Shown here in pieces: positions 1 through 8,376 of a stretch of 64,000 bases of DNA. The translations under genes and the position numbers were made by a program. This DNA comes from Methylocystaceae bacterium (GTDB lineage: Bacteria > Pseudomonadota > Alphaproteobacteria > Rhizobiales > Beijerinckiaceae): positions 1 to 64,000 of the forward strand of contig WSXZ01000012.1 of NCBI GenBank assembly GCA_009773555.1. The letters run 5' to 3'. How positions within the stretch are numbered: position 1 is the stretch's first letter; each line of letters starts with the position of its first letter. The notes under the pieces were generated by a model, which saw only the letters and a list, made by a program, of their open reading frames with translations, was not told the DNA's origin and made no database searches.

Positions 1-97
1 CAGGATCGGCGCGCTGCTGAAGGAGTTCTCGCCGACAGAATGCGCAAACTTCTTCGCCGCCGCGGGATATGAACCGGTTTAAGGCGAATCCGCTCTA
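1..97 (+). mobile_element. 3' end of an IS630-family insertion sequence (partial)
   Basis: The window opens inside an open frame at bases 2-82 whose last residues read ...CANFFAAAGYEPV then stop. This matches the usual C-terminus of IS630-type DDE transposases (a CANYF...AGY ending). The frame stops 15 bases before a TA at 96-97, and directly after it the reading frame of an aquaporin resumes mid-protein. IS630 elements insert at TA, so the element edge is inferred at that dinucleotide. Only the tail is visible: the catalytic DDE residues and the other inverted repeat lie outside the window. The family call is from the short C-terminal motif only. Confidence 0.6.
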
Positions 98-664
98 GCC
101 TTCGGACTCACGGTGCTGACGGGCGCTTACGCCTTCGGCCCCGTATCTGGCGGCCATTTCAACCCAGCGGTGACGCTCGGCGTCGCGACGGCCGGCCGCT
201 TCTCCTGGAAGGACGTCGGGCCCTTCTGGATAGTGCAGCTTCTCGGCGCGACATTTGCGGCGTTCGTGCTGCTCAAGATCGCTCAGGGCAACATTGATTT
301 TTCACTCGCCAATGGCTTCGCCGCCAACGGCTATGACGAACATTCCCCCGCTGGATACACATGGCAGTCTGGCCTGCTTGCGGAAATCGTGCTGACGGCG
401 TTTTTCCTGCTTGTCATTCTAGGAACGACGGAAGGTCGCGCGCCGGTCGCCTTCGCGCCAATCGCGATCGGATTGGCGCTGACGCTGATCCATCTGGTCG
501 ACATCCCAATCACCAACGCTTCGGTGAACCCTGCGCGTTCGACAAGCCAGGCGCTCTTCGTCGGCGGCTGGGCCCTCGAACAACTTTGGCTGTTCTGGGT
601 CGCGCCATTCGTCGGCGCCATCATCGGGGGGCTCATTCATCGCTTTGCCCTTGCTGATGACTGA
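83..664 (+). pseudogene. aqpZ: Aquaporin Z-like channel, 5'-truncated by the IS element
   Basis: The frame from about 92 reads [16 protein letters not shown] and continues to a normal C-terminus, closely following AqpZ water channels. Both pore motifs are present (GGHFNPAV near the start and SVNPARS in the second half), as is the long WALEQLW stretch typical of AqpZ. The first 40 to 45 residues, which hold the start codon, the first membrane helix and the beginning of the second, are missing. The frame is closed upstream by the transposase stop codon at 80-82. A GTG at 113 could start a 183-residue product, but that would lack helix 1 and is unlikely to fold as a channel. It is therefore read as an insertionally inactivated gene. 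Confidence 0.8.
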
Positions 665-701
665 GCGGCACGAAGCAACCTCCTGATTATTTTATATGCA
701 A

Positions 702-986
702 TCAGTGGACGCTCGGCTTCGCCGCAGCGTCCCTGACACACTTCTTCGTGAAGCTCGTCCGGGCTGCGCCTGCCAGTTTCTTTTCAGCCGCAGCGGCGTC
801 GCAGGCGCTTGCAGCGGCGTCTCTGTCGCACTTTTTCATGAAACTTTTCAGCGCTGCGCCGTGCAGCTTCTTTTCCGTCGCCCGAGCGGCGCAGTCCGGG
901 CCAGCTGGTGTTGTTTGGGCGAAAGCAGCAGGCGAAATCAAAGCGCCAGCGACGCAAATTCCGGCGGTCAAAATTCTTATCGACAT
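702..986 (-). CDS. PsiF-repeat periplasmic protein
   Basis: A 94-residue secreted protein. Residues 1-23 form a signal peptide ending in AAFAQ. The rest carries two tandem copies of the PsiF repeat pattern, C-(D/A)-x-(A/R)-A-x-EKKL-x-GAA-x-(T/K)-SF-x-KKC, at about residues 32-57 and 62-87, each with a Cys at both ends. The family is named after the phosphate-starvation-inducible PsiF of E. coli, whose molecular role is unknown. The four cysteines probably form disulfides in the periplasm. A GAGAGG ribosome site precedes the ATG. It stands alone with no phosphate genes near it, and no Pho box was recognised. Confidence 0.75.
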   Translation of the reverse strand: MSIRILTAGICVAGALISPAAFAQTTPAGPDCAARATEKKLHGAALKSFMKKCDRDAAASACDAAAAEKKLAGAARTSFTKKCVRDAAAKPSVH

Positions 987-1104
987 GTTGTCCTCTCAAA
1001 AATACCAGCAGCTTCGGATAAGAGACTAGGGCAAATTCGCACGATGGCGACGCGATCTGCTGACATAACCTGAGCCCCCGACAGGCGCCAAGGCGCCGAC
1101 GACG

Positions 1105-1332
1105 TCAGCGCGCCGTGAGCGCATGATCGGCCTCGCTATCTTCGCACGCTCGCGCTTCCGCTAAAAAGAACGGCCTGTCCATTCCCAGCCCCTCCAATAG
1201 ATCGCGCATCCGATCGGGAAGCGGCTCTCGAAGAACGTCGTCGTACGTTTGCCGTAGGAATTCGCCGATTTCATCGCCGACCTTTTGGCCATGCATAGGG
1301 GACCGACGCATGTTGGGCCTCCACTCGTCCAC
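1105..1332 (-). CDS. NepR-like anti-sigma factor
   Basis: A 75-residue protein whose centre reads IGEFLRQTYDDVLREPLPDR followed by MRDLLEGL. This matches the core of NepR proteins (LR-x-xYDDV-x-x-EP-x-PDR-x-x-x-LL), the small anti-sigma factors that bind the general stress sigma factor EcfG in alphaproteobacteria and are displaced by phosphorylated PhyR. The usual partners ecfG and phyR are not adjacent, so this is an orphan or second NepR paralogue. A second in-frame ATG eight codons in is an equally plausible start. The assignment rests on the motif alone; binding to EcfG is inferred from family knowledge. Confidence 0.6.
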   Translation of the reverse strand: MDEWRPNMRRSPMHGQKVGDEIGEFLRQTYDDVLREPLPDRMRDLLEGLGMDRPFFLAEARACEDSEADHALTAR

Positions 1333-1633
1333 AGCGGACGTGAGAGCGTCGACTTAGGTTGCGGCCATAATGTGAGCGACGCTCCCCGCGGGCCCGCAAC
1401 GGAGGATTTGTAAAATTTATGGTAAATTAGACACATCACATCCTGCCCAATTCGGCCCGCCATCCATCTTCGGCAGCGGCAGCTGTTCGCAAGGCGCCGT
1501 TGTCAGCGAAGGCAAAGCAATTTTGACCCGGTTAAAAGGCCGAGCTCGAGTAGGCGCTTTCAATATCGATCGATATGGCGCTATCTGTGCGCCACCAATG
1601 CAGAGCGTTGTTTTCTCTCTCGGAGGATCGCCT
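1333..1633. other. Intergenic region between divergent nepR-like and carbonic anhydrase genes
   Basis: About 300 bases without a supported gene. It must hold the promoters of both divergently transcribed neighbours. A GGAGG ribosome site at 1622-1626 fixes the start of the carbonic anhydrase. I found no clear sigma-70 or EcfG (GGAAC...GTT) promoter and no palindrome. Open frames extend into it on both strands but are unsupported. Confidence 0.5.
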
Positions 1634-2401
1634 ATGTGTCAGGCGTGTGGCTTTACCGATATCGTTCATGGAAGCGAAATGCGCCGCAGAGCCTTTGTGT
1701 TCGGCGCCGCTACGGCTGGCGCGCTGACGGTCGTCGGAAGCGCGAGCGCCCAGGGCCGAAAATCTCAGTCGAAACAAGCCAAGCCGCGTAGTGCGCCGCC
1801 CAAGCCTGAGAATGTGATGACTCCAGACGACGCGTTGACGCGTCTGGTGGAGGGCAATCGTAGATATCAAAAAGGCATCGCAAGACGGCACGATTTCATC
1901 GCCGAACGCGAAGCCCTCGTCGGCGGACAAAATCCCTACGCCGCGGTTCTCAGCTGCGCCGATTCACGGATCGCGCCGGAATACGCCTTTGACAGTTCGC
2001 GTGGAGATCTCTTCGTCGTTCGTGTCGCCGGGAATATTGCGAATGCGTATAATACCGCGAGCTTGGAATACGCCGTGGAGGTGCTGAAGACGCCTCTCAT
2101 TTTGGTTCTCTGTCACGAAGCCTGCGGCGCTGTTAAATCCGCAATTTCGTCGATCCAGGATCATACGCCTTTGCCTGGCCACCTTCCGTCGCTCGTCGCC
2201 GCTCTGGCGCCGGCGGTTGAAGCGGTTAGGGGCCGGCAGGGCGATCTTCAGGAGAATGCGACCTTGGAGAACGCCCGGATGTGCGCGAGGACGCTCGAGA
2301 CCGCAACGCCGTTGCTGAGCGCCGCTGTCAATGAGAAGCGCGTCAAAGTCGTGAGCGGAATTTATCGCCTTGCAGACGGTCGTGTCGATCTTTTTGCGTG
2401 A
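1634..2401 (+). CDS. Beta-carbonic anhydrase with Tat-like export signal
   Basis: Catalyses interconversion of CO2 and bicarbonate. The 255-residue product carries the beta-class motifs: SCADSR (first zinc Cys plus the Asp-Arg dyad), RVAGN, and a second zinc site H-x2-C in the sequence CHEACGAV, where most relatives have GHSxCGA. Near residue 16 there is MRRRAFVFGAATAGALTVVG followed by SASAQ, a twin-arginine-type signal, so the enzyme is probably folded in the cytoplasm and exported. The ATG at 1634 is chosen because GGAGG lies seven bases upstream. This leaves a short N-terminal piece containing a CxxC before the twin arginines; an internal ATG at 1679 is an alternative start giving a cleaner signal peptide. 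Confidence 0.85.
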   Translation: MCQACGFTDIVHGSEMRRRAFVFGAATAGALTVVGSASAQGRKSQSKQAKPRSAPPKPENVMTPDDALTRLVEGNRRYQKGIARRHDFIAEREALVGGQNPYAAVLSCADSRIAPEYAFDSSRGDLFVVRVAGNIANAYNTASLEYAVEVLKTPLILVLCHEACGAVKSAISSIQDHTPLPGHLPSLVAALAPAVEAVRGRQGDLQENATLENARMCARTLETATPLLSAAVNEKRVKVVSGIYRLADGRVDLFA

Positions 2402-2500
2402 GGCTGAAGAGCTGACGCTGGTTTATTGGCGCGGTCGCGAAACGTAACGTCCATGACGGCGCAAGAACGTTAATTGCTCGCGAACGGCCGACCGCGCCTC

Positions 2501-3637
2501 CTATGAAGCGAGAATCTGCCTGTCGATTTGCGCGATCGAAGTGACGCCCGTCAAAGTCATCGCCACGCGCATTTCTTTGGCGAAGATCTCGAGCATATTC
2601 TCGACGCCCCCCTGTCCGGCCGCCGCCAACGCATATGCGGCGGCGCGGCCAAGCAGGACGCCCTTTGCGCCGAGCGCCAGCATGCGCACCACGTCCAGTC
2701 CGGACCGCACGCCTGAATCGACAAATACTTCAAGTTCGCTTCCGACGGCGTCGACGATCGGCGGCAAGGCTTTGGCTGTCGACAGCGCGCCGTCGAGCTG
2801 CCGTCCGCCGTGATTGGAAACGATGATCCCATTCGCTCCGAACCGCACGGCGTCCCGTGCGTCCTCGGGATCCAATATGCCCTTGAGGATCAAAGGCCCC
2901 TTCCAGAACTCGCGGATCCATTCGAGGTCTGACCAGCTGATCGAGGGATCAATGTTTTTTCCAAGCCAGCCGATGTAATCCTGCAGTCCGGTCGCCTTGC
3001 CGAGATATTTTGAGATGTTGCCGAGATCGTGCGGTCGGCCCCTGATCCCGACGTCAAAGGACCAGCCCGGTTTCGCGATCGCCTGAAGCAGGCGCCGCGG
3101 TTTGGCGATAGGCCCTGACAGACCGGAATGGGCGTCGCGGTAGCGCGATCCATGCACAGGAAGGTCTACCGTGAAGACAAGTTTGTTTATGCCTGCGCGC
3201 TGGGCCCGCTCCAGCATCGACTGCATGAATCCGCGGTCTTTGAGCACGTAAAGCTGGAACCAGAGGGTTCCTGCGCTGCATTGCGATGCGACTTCTTCGA
3301 GCGAACAGACCGAGAGCGTCGACAGCACGTACGGAATGCCCTTCTTCGCCGCAGCATTGGCCGCCTGGACCTCACCCCGACGAGCAAACATCCCGCTCAG
3401 CCCGACAGGCGCCAGGATCACGGGAAGCTCGGAAGGCTGACCGAACCATTCCGTCGCGAGACTGAGGCCGGTAACGTTCTTCAACACGCGCTGTCTGAGG
3501 GCCACGGCTCTCAAATCAGCGACATTGGCCTGCAAGGTGTCTTCGGCGTTCGCCCCGCCATCGATATAATCAAAAAGGAAGCGCGGCAGCTTGCGCTGTG
3601 CGACCTTTCGATAATCCGAAGCCGACGAAACAATCAT
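2501..3637 (-). CDS. lldD: L-lactate dehydrogenase (FMN-dependent, LldD)
   Basis: Oxidises L-lactate to pyruvate, passing electrons to the respiratory chain at the inner membrane. The 378-residue protein follows E. coli LldD almost end to end: start [10 protein letters not shown], the YIDGGA element, [20 protein letters not shown], the [11 protein letters not shown] strand, HSGLSGP, the GRPHDLGN region, and the flavin and catalytic segment KGILDPEDA...[10 protein letters not shown] with the active-site His-Gly-Gly-Arg. The ATG at 3637 is preferred because GGGGA lies just upstream and the protein then begins like its relatives; an upstream TTG adds four residues. No lactate permease or LldR regulator is adjacent. 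Confidence 0.93.
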   Translation of the reverse strand: MIVSSASDYRKVAQRKLPRFLFDYIDGGANAEDTLQANVADLRAVALRQRVLKNVTGLSLATEWFGQPSELPVILAPVGLSGMFARRGEVQAANAAAKKGIPYVLSTLSVCSLEEVASQCSAGTLWFQLYVLKDRGFMQSMLERAQRAGINKLVFTVDLPVHGSRYRDAHSGLSGPIAKPRRLLQAIAKPGWSFDVGIRGRPHDLGNISKYLGKATGLQDYIGWLGKNIDPSISWSDLEWIREFWKGPLILKGILDPEDARDAVRFGANGIIVSNHGGRQLDGALSTAKALPPIVDAVGSELEVFVDSGVRSGLDVVRMLALGAKGVLLGRAAAYALAAAGQGGVENMLEIFAKEMRVAMTLTGVTSIAQIDRQILAS

Positions 3638-3748
3638 CCGATTCCCCAAAGACTGGTCGGGCGCTGGAGCGCGAGCCTACCCCTGAACGCACAGGCGCGC
3701 GTCGAGGGCTCACGCCTTCCGCCTTGATCGCAGGAGCGCGGCGCATCG

Positions 3749-4771
3749 TCAAACCGATCTATCGCCTTGGACGCTTGCCGCTTCGTCACAGCTCAAGAGC
3801 GCTTCGCCTGCGAACTGGCCTGTATCGCAATTGGATGGATTAGCAACACGCGGCGCGGCGACAGCGACGTGGCGCTGGGCGTGATCCATGAGAAGGTTTT
3901 GGACAAAGCTCAGCTTTTCTTTCACGATCGGGGAAATCACGAAGGGATAGATATCGGGCTGCCCCATAGATCGGTTGATGTTGTTCAACGCGAACGAATG
4001 CGCGAAGGTTTCCGCAAAATCTTCCCATGCATGACAAGAGGCGTATGCGCTTATGTGCTTTTGTCGCCAGTCGGCTGGCGGCCCTTCCTCATAATGTCTC
4101 TTTAGGGCGGTGAAATAATCTTCCCGCTCGTCTCCAAAGAGCTCTCGAAACGGCCAAAGATGTTCGGAGTGCGGCACGATGCGATCCCAATAATAATGGC
4201 CGATCTCATGCCTGAAATGCCCAAGCAATGTACGATAAGGCTCACCCATCTCATCGCGCATTTTTTCCCGGACCGGATCGTCCGCTTCCTTCAAAGCGAT
4301 CGTAATCAGCCCGGAGTCATGGCCGGTCAGCACCGGCCGTTGCGATGGCTCCTCAGCCAAGAAATCGAAGACGAGCGGTTCGCCGTCGTTCTCGGACGCC
4401 GTTGGCGCAGGAAGATTCAGTCTGATCAGGCTGTAAAAGAGCCGTCGTTTGGCGGCTTCGATTTTCCGCCACGCCGCGTGGCGCTTGTCGTCCGACAAGT
4501 CAGGCACGATTCGATTATGCTGGCAGGCGAGGCAATACTCCGAGGGACCGCCCTTCTCGACCATCCAATTACATCCGTGCAGCTCCCAGTTCTTGCAGAA
4601 GCGATATTCGCGGGTTCCGTCAGCGAGCGCGCGCCATCCGTTACCGACGGGTTCGACTGCGGTCATCTCGCTATGCTTCGGCAAATAGCCGAGCGTGTGG
4701 CCGCAACTCTCGCATTTGGTGTTCTCAAAAAGTATGCTCTGGCGGCAAACTTGGCATCGAAAGGCTTTCAT
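3749..4771 (-). CDS. Putative zinc-binding metallopeptidase with N-terminal zinc ribbon
   Basis: A 340-residue protein with an N-terminal zinc ribbon (CQVC at residues 6-9, CESC about 12 residues later), further cysteines in a CKNWELHGCNW element and CLAC, and a peptidase core with HEIGH at residues 188-192 (the HExxH zinc-protease motif) in the sequence RHEIGHYYWDR. This combination is the widespread but unstudied 'putative zinc-binding peptidase' family (recalled as Pfam Peptidase_Mx with a zinc-ribbon domain). It has no signal peptide, so it is cytoplasmic. Its substrate is unknown. It is transcribed divergently from the amidoligase operon. Confidence 0.75.
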   Translation of the reverse strand: MKAFRCQVCRQSILFENTKCESCGHTLGYLPKHSEMTAVEPVGNGWRALADGTREYRFCKNWELHGCNWMVEKGGPSEYCLACQHNRIVPDLSDDKRHAAWRKIEAAKRRLFYSLIRLNLPAPTASENDGEPLVFDFLAEEPSQRPVLTGHDSGLITIALKEADDPVREKMRDEMGEPYRTLLGHFRHEIGHYYWDRIVPHSEHLWPFRELFGDEREDYFTALKRHYEEGPPADWRQKHISAYASCHAWEDFAETFAHSFALNNINRSMGQPDIYPFVISPIVKEKLSFVQNLLMDHAQRHVAVAAPRVANPSNCDTGQFAGEALLSCDEAASVQGDRSV

Positions 4772-4950
4772 GGAGGATCTTTCCGAACCGCGCTTGCGGC
4801 CTTAACTGCGCTTCTGGCGGAATGTTCCTGGTCAAGACAGAGCGGGGTCGTCGCTCGGGAGCCTCGGTCTTCCGGAGCATCCTATACCGGCGCCAATTCA
4901 ATGCGCAGCCCGTATTCACCTGCTAGGCTTATTGCCGCAATTTCGGACAA

Positions 4951-4969
4951 AGCCGCCATTTTGGCGGCT
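4951..4969. other. Short perfect hairpin in divergent intergenic region
   Basis: AGCCGCC / GGCGGCT arms of seven bases with a five-base loop. It sits between the zinc-peptidase gene and the amidoligase operon, which are divergent. There is no T-run after it on either strand, so it is not a convincing terminator. Function unknown. Confidence 0.3.
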
Positions 4970-5067
4970 CGTCAGATTGACACTGCGCGGCGCGGCCCCG
5001 CTAAACTCCCCCAGTCGCCCTGCGCCAGTTCTTGAGAGAATGGCGCTGAAACGAGACGCTGATTAAC

Positions 5068-8000
5068 GTGTCGATCCAGATCGCCCTTCACCACATCACC
5101 CACTACAAATATGACCGCCCGGTCGCACTCGGTCCGCAGATCGTCCGTCTGCGCCCGGCTCCGCATTGCCGAACGAAAATCTTGAGCTACTCGCTCAAGA
5201 TCGCGCCCTCGGAAAATTTCATAAACTGGCAGCAGGACCCGCACGGCAATTGGCTGGCGCGTCTGGTGTTCCCCGATAGCGCGAGCGAATTCAGGATTGA
5301 GGTCGACCTGCTGGCGGATCTCGCCGTCTATAATCCATTCGATTTCTTCATCGAGCCTTATGCCGAAGAATTCCCGTTCGCTTATCCGGACGAACAGAAA
5401 ATTGAGCTTGCCGCCTATCTTGAACCCGACGACGTCGGGCCTCTGACGGAAGACTTCGTCCGAAGCCTTCCGTGGCAAAAAATGCGGACAATTGATTTTC
5501 TCGTCGAACTCAACGCGCGGCTGCACCGCGACATTCGCTACGTCATCCGGATGGAGCCTGGCGTGCAGGCGCCGGAAGAGACTCTCGCGCTGGGATCGGG
5601 TTCGTGCCGCGATTCCGCTTGGCTTCTCGTTCAGATCTTGCGCAAGCTCGGTCTCGCGGCGCGTTTCGTCTCCGGCTACCTCATCCAGTTAAAGGCCGAT
5701 GTCGATCCGATTGAAGGCCCGAAGGGAACCGATCACGACTTCACCGATCTGCACGCTTGGGCGGAAGTTTTTCTGCCCGGCGCTGGTTGGATCGGTCTCG
5801 ACGCGACGTCGGGACTGTTCTGTGGCGAAGGTCATCTGCCGCTATGCAGCGCGCCGCACTATCGCTCCGCGGCGCCTCTGTCGGGCCTCGTAGAGCCCGC
5901 CCAAGTCGAATTCGGCTTCGAGATGCGCGTCGATCGCATCAATGAGGCGCCGCGCATCACCGCGCCCTTTTCCCATGATGCATGGGGCCGACTTGACGCC
6001 TTGGGCGAAAGGGTCGACGCGGACCTTAAAGCGCTCGACGTTCGCCTCACCATGGGCGGCGAGCCGACATTCGTCTCGATCGACGACTTCGAGTCCCCCG
6101 AGTGGAACACGGCGGCGACCGGCCCCACTAAGCGAGAGCGGGCCGACGACCTTATTCGCAAGCTGCGCGAGCGCTTTGCGCCGAACGGGTTTCTGCATTA
6201 CGGCCAGGGCAAATGGTATCCGGGCGAAAGCCTGCCGCGCTGGGCCTTCGGGCTTTACTGGCGCCGGGACGGCAAGCCGATTTGGTCGCAGCCGCAACTG
6301 ATCGCCGATATCGCCGAGCCGAAAGGCGCGACCACGGCAGCAGCGGAAGTCTTTGTACACGATCTTGCGGAGCGTCTCGGGGTGGGCGCCGAACATGCTT
6401 TGCCGGCCTACGAAGATCCCGCGCATTGGATGGTCAAGGAGAGCGTACTCCCGATCAATGTCGATCCCTCCGATCCCAAGATCGACGATGCGGAGGAACG
6501 CTCACGCATGATGCGGGTGTTCGAGCGCGGCCTGAGCAAGCCGACCGGTTTCGTCCTGCCGATTCAGCGCTGGAACGCGCGCGCCGAATCCCAGTCGCGC
6601 TGGACCTCCGAAAAGTGGACGCTGCGACGAGGAAAGCTGTTCTTGGCGCCGGGCGATTCGCCTATCGGACTGCGGCTTCCCGTCGCATCGTTGCCCAAGC
6701 TCCCCGAAGGCGAATATCCGTTCATCTATCCGCAGGATCCCTTCGCGCCCCGCGAGCCGCTGCCGGAACCCGGACATTTTCGCCGTCTTCAAGGCGGCGG
6801 GGCGACGTCCGGGGGGCACGCCCGCCAAGACGTGCACGAACAGTCCATTGTCGAAGGCGCCGTGCGCACCGCCTTCACCATCGAACCACGAGACGGCAAT
6901 CTCTGCGTGTTCATGCCGCCCGTCGAAACGCTCGAGGATTATCTCGAACTGCTCGAGGCGGTGGAAGAGAGCGCCAAAGCGACCGGGCTGCCGCTCTACA
7001 TCGAAGGCTATCCGCCGCCCGACGACCCGCGCCTCGAAGTGATCAAGGTGACGCCTGATCCTGGCGTCATCGAGGTCAATATTCACCCGGCCGCCACATG
7101 GCCGGAGGCCGTCGAAACGACGACCGCGCTCTATGAGGACGCGCGGCAGGCGCGGTTGACGACGGCCAAATTCATGATCGACGGCCGGCAGATCGGCTCG
7201 GGCGGCGGCAACCATGTCGTGCTTGGGGGCAAAACGCCGGCCGACTCGCCCTTCCTGCGCCGCCCCGACCTATTGAAGAGCCTTGTGCTTTATTGGCAGC
7301 GGCATCCCTCATTATCCTATCTGTTCTCCGGACTGTTCATCGGCCCCACCAGCCAGTCGCCGCGCGTCGACGAGGCGCGGCACGACTCGCTGTATGAGCT
7401 GGAGATCGCACTGGCGCAGGTGCCGTCTCCCGGCGAAGGCTATGTGCCGCCGTGGCTCGTCGATCGGTTGTTCCGCAATCTGCTGGTTGATGTCGGCGGC
7501 AACACCCATCGCGCCGAAATCTGCATCGACAAGCTCTATTCGCCCGACGGACCGACCGGGCGTCTCGGGCTCGTCGAATTCCGCGCGTTCGAAATGCCTC
7601 CCGACGCCCGCATGAGTCTGGCGCAGCAGCTGTTGCTGCGCGCGCTCGTCGCCTGGTTCTGGCGGGAGCCGCAGCACGGCGATCTGGTGCGCTGGGGAAC
7701 GGCGCTGCACGATAAATTCATGCTGCCGCATTTCGTCTGGCAGGACTTCCTCGGCGTTATCGATGATCTGCGTCGCGCCGGCTACGCCTTCGAGCCGGAA
7801 TGGTTCGAGGCGCAGCGGGAATTCCGCTTTCCGCTCGCTGGAAGCGTCGAGCACGGCGGCGTTCATCTGGAGATCCGCGGCGCGCTCGAACCCTGGCACG
7901 TGATGGGCGAGGAAGGCGCGAACGGAGCCACGGTGCGCTACGTCGATTCATCGCTTGAGCGCCTGCAGGTCAAAGCGAAGGGCCTCGTTCCCGGCCGACA

Positions 8001-8376
8001 CATGATCGCCTGCAACGGACGCCGTGTCCCGATGACCAGCACTGGCGTTTCCGGTGAGGCGGTGGCGGGCGTTCGCTTCAAGGCCTGGCAGCCGCCCTCC
8101 GGCCTGCATCCGACGCTGCCGGTCCATGCGCCCTTGACCTTTGACGTGATCGACTGCTGGAGCAGGCGTTCGCTGGGCGGCTGCGTGTATCACGCGACGC
8201 ACCCTGGAGGCCGCAATTATGACGCCTTCCCCGTCAACAGTAACGAAGCCGAAGCGCGGCGTTTGGCGCGATTTGAGGATCATGGGCACACGCCCGGGCC
8301 TGTCGATCCGCCGCGCGAGGAGCCAGGCCAAGAGTTTCCGCTGACGCTGGATCTTCGGAGGAGCATTGTCCGCTGA
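5068..8376 (+). CDS. Transglutaminase-like / DUF2126 putative amidoligase fusion
   Basis: A 1102-residue two-part enzyme. Residues 1-290 form a transglutaminase-like cysteine peptidase module: N-terminal beta region beginning [12 protein letters not shown], catalytic Cys180 (GSCRDSAW), His229 (DLHAWAEV) and Asp245 (GLDATSG). The remaining 800 residues are the DUF2126 region, a family annotated as putative amidoligase, with conserved patches such as [26 protein letters not shown], the EVNIHP segment and [12 protein letters not shown]. Inference: it may ligate an amine to a carboxylate and cleave or transfer amide bonds on the same product. It starts with GTG at 5068 and has a weak ribosome site. 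It overlaps the next gene by 11 bases. Cytoplasmic; no signal peptide. Confidence 0.85.
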   Translation: MSIQIALHHITHYKYDRPVALGPQIVRLRPAPHCRTKILSYSLKIAPSENFINWQQDPHGNWLARLVFPDSASEFRIEVDLLADLAVYNPFDFFIEPYAEEFPFAYPDEQKIELAAYLEPDDVGPLTEDFVRSLPWQKMRTIDFLVELNARLHRDIRYVIRMEPGVQAPEETLALGSGSCRDSAWLLVQILRKLGLAARFVSGYLIQLKADVDPIEGPKGTDHDFTDLHAWAEVFLPGAGWIGLDATSGLFCGEGHLPLCSAPHYRSAAPLSGLVEPAQVEFGFEMRVDRINEAPRITAPFSHDAWGRLDALGERVDADLKALDVRLTMGGEPTFVSIDDFESPEWNTAATGPTKRERADDLIRKLRERFAPNGFLHYGQGKWYPGESLPRWAFGLYWRRDGKPIWSQPQLIADIAEPKGATTAAAEVFVHDLAERLGVGAEHALPAYEDPAHWMVKESVLPINVDPSDPKIDDAEERSRMMRVFERGLSKPTGFVLPIQRWNARAESQSRWTSEKWTLRRGKLFLAPGDSPIGLRLPVASLPKLPEGEYPFIYPQDPFAPREPLPEPGHFRRLQGGGATSGGHARQDVHEQSIVEGAVRTAFTIEPRDGNLCVFMPPVETLEDYLELLEAVEESAKATGLPLYIEGYPPPDDPRLEVIKVTPDPGVIEVNIHPAATWPEAVETTTALYEDARQARLTTAKFMIDGRQIGSGGGNHVVLGGKTPADSPFLRRPDLLKSLVLYWQRHPSLSYLFSGLFIGPTSQSPRVDEARHDSLYELEIALAQVPSPGEGYVPPWLVDRLFRNLLVDVGGNTHRAEICIDKLYSPDGPTGRLGLVEFRAFEMPPDARMSLAQQLLLRALVAWFWREPQHGDLVRWGTALHDKFMLPHFVWQDFLGVIDDLRRAGYAFEPEWFEAQREFRFPLAGSVEHGGVHLEIRGALEPWHVMGEEGANGATVRYVDSSLERLQVKAKGLVPGRHMIACNGRRVPMTSTGVSGEAVAGVRFKAWQPPSGLHPTLPVHAPLTFDVIDCWSRRSLGGCVYHATHPGGRNYDAFPVNSNEAEARRLARFEDHGHTPGPVDPPREEPGQEFPLTLDLRRSIVR

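Noticed and set aside
1161-1463. Second minus-strand frame overlapping the NepR-like gene
   Set aside because: It overlaps a better candidate with a family motif and itself shows none.
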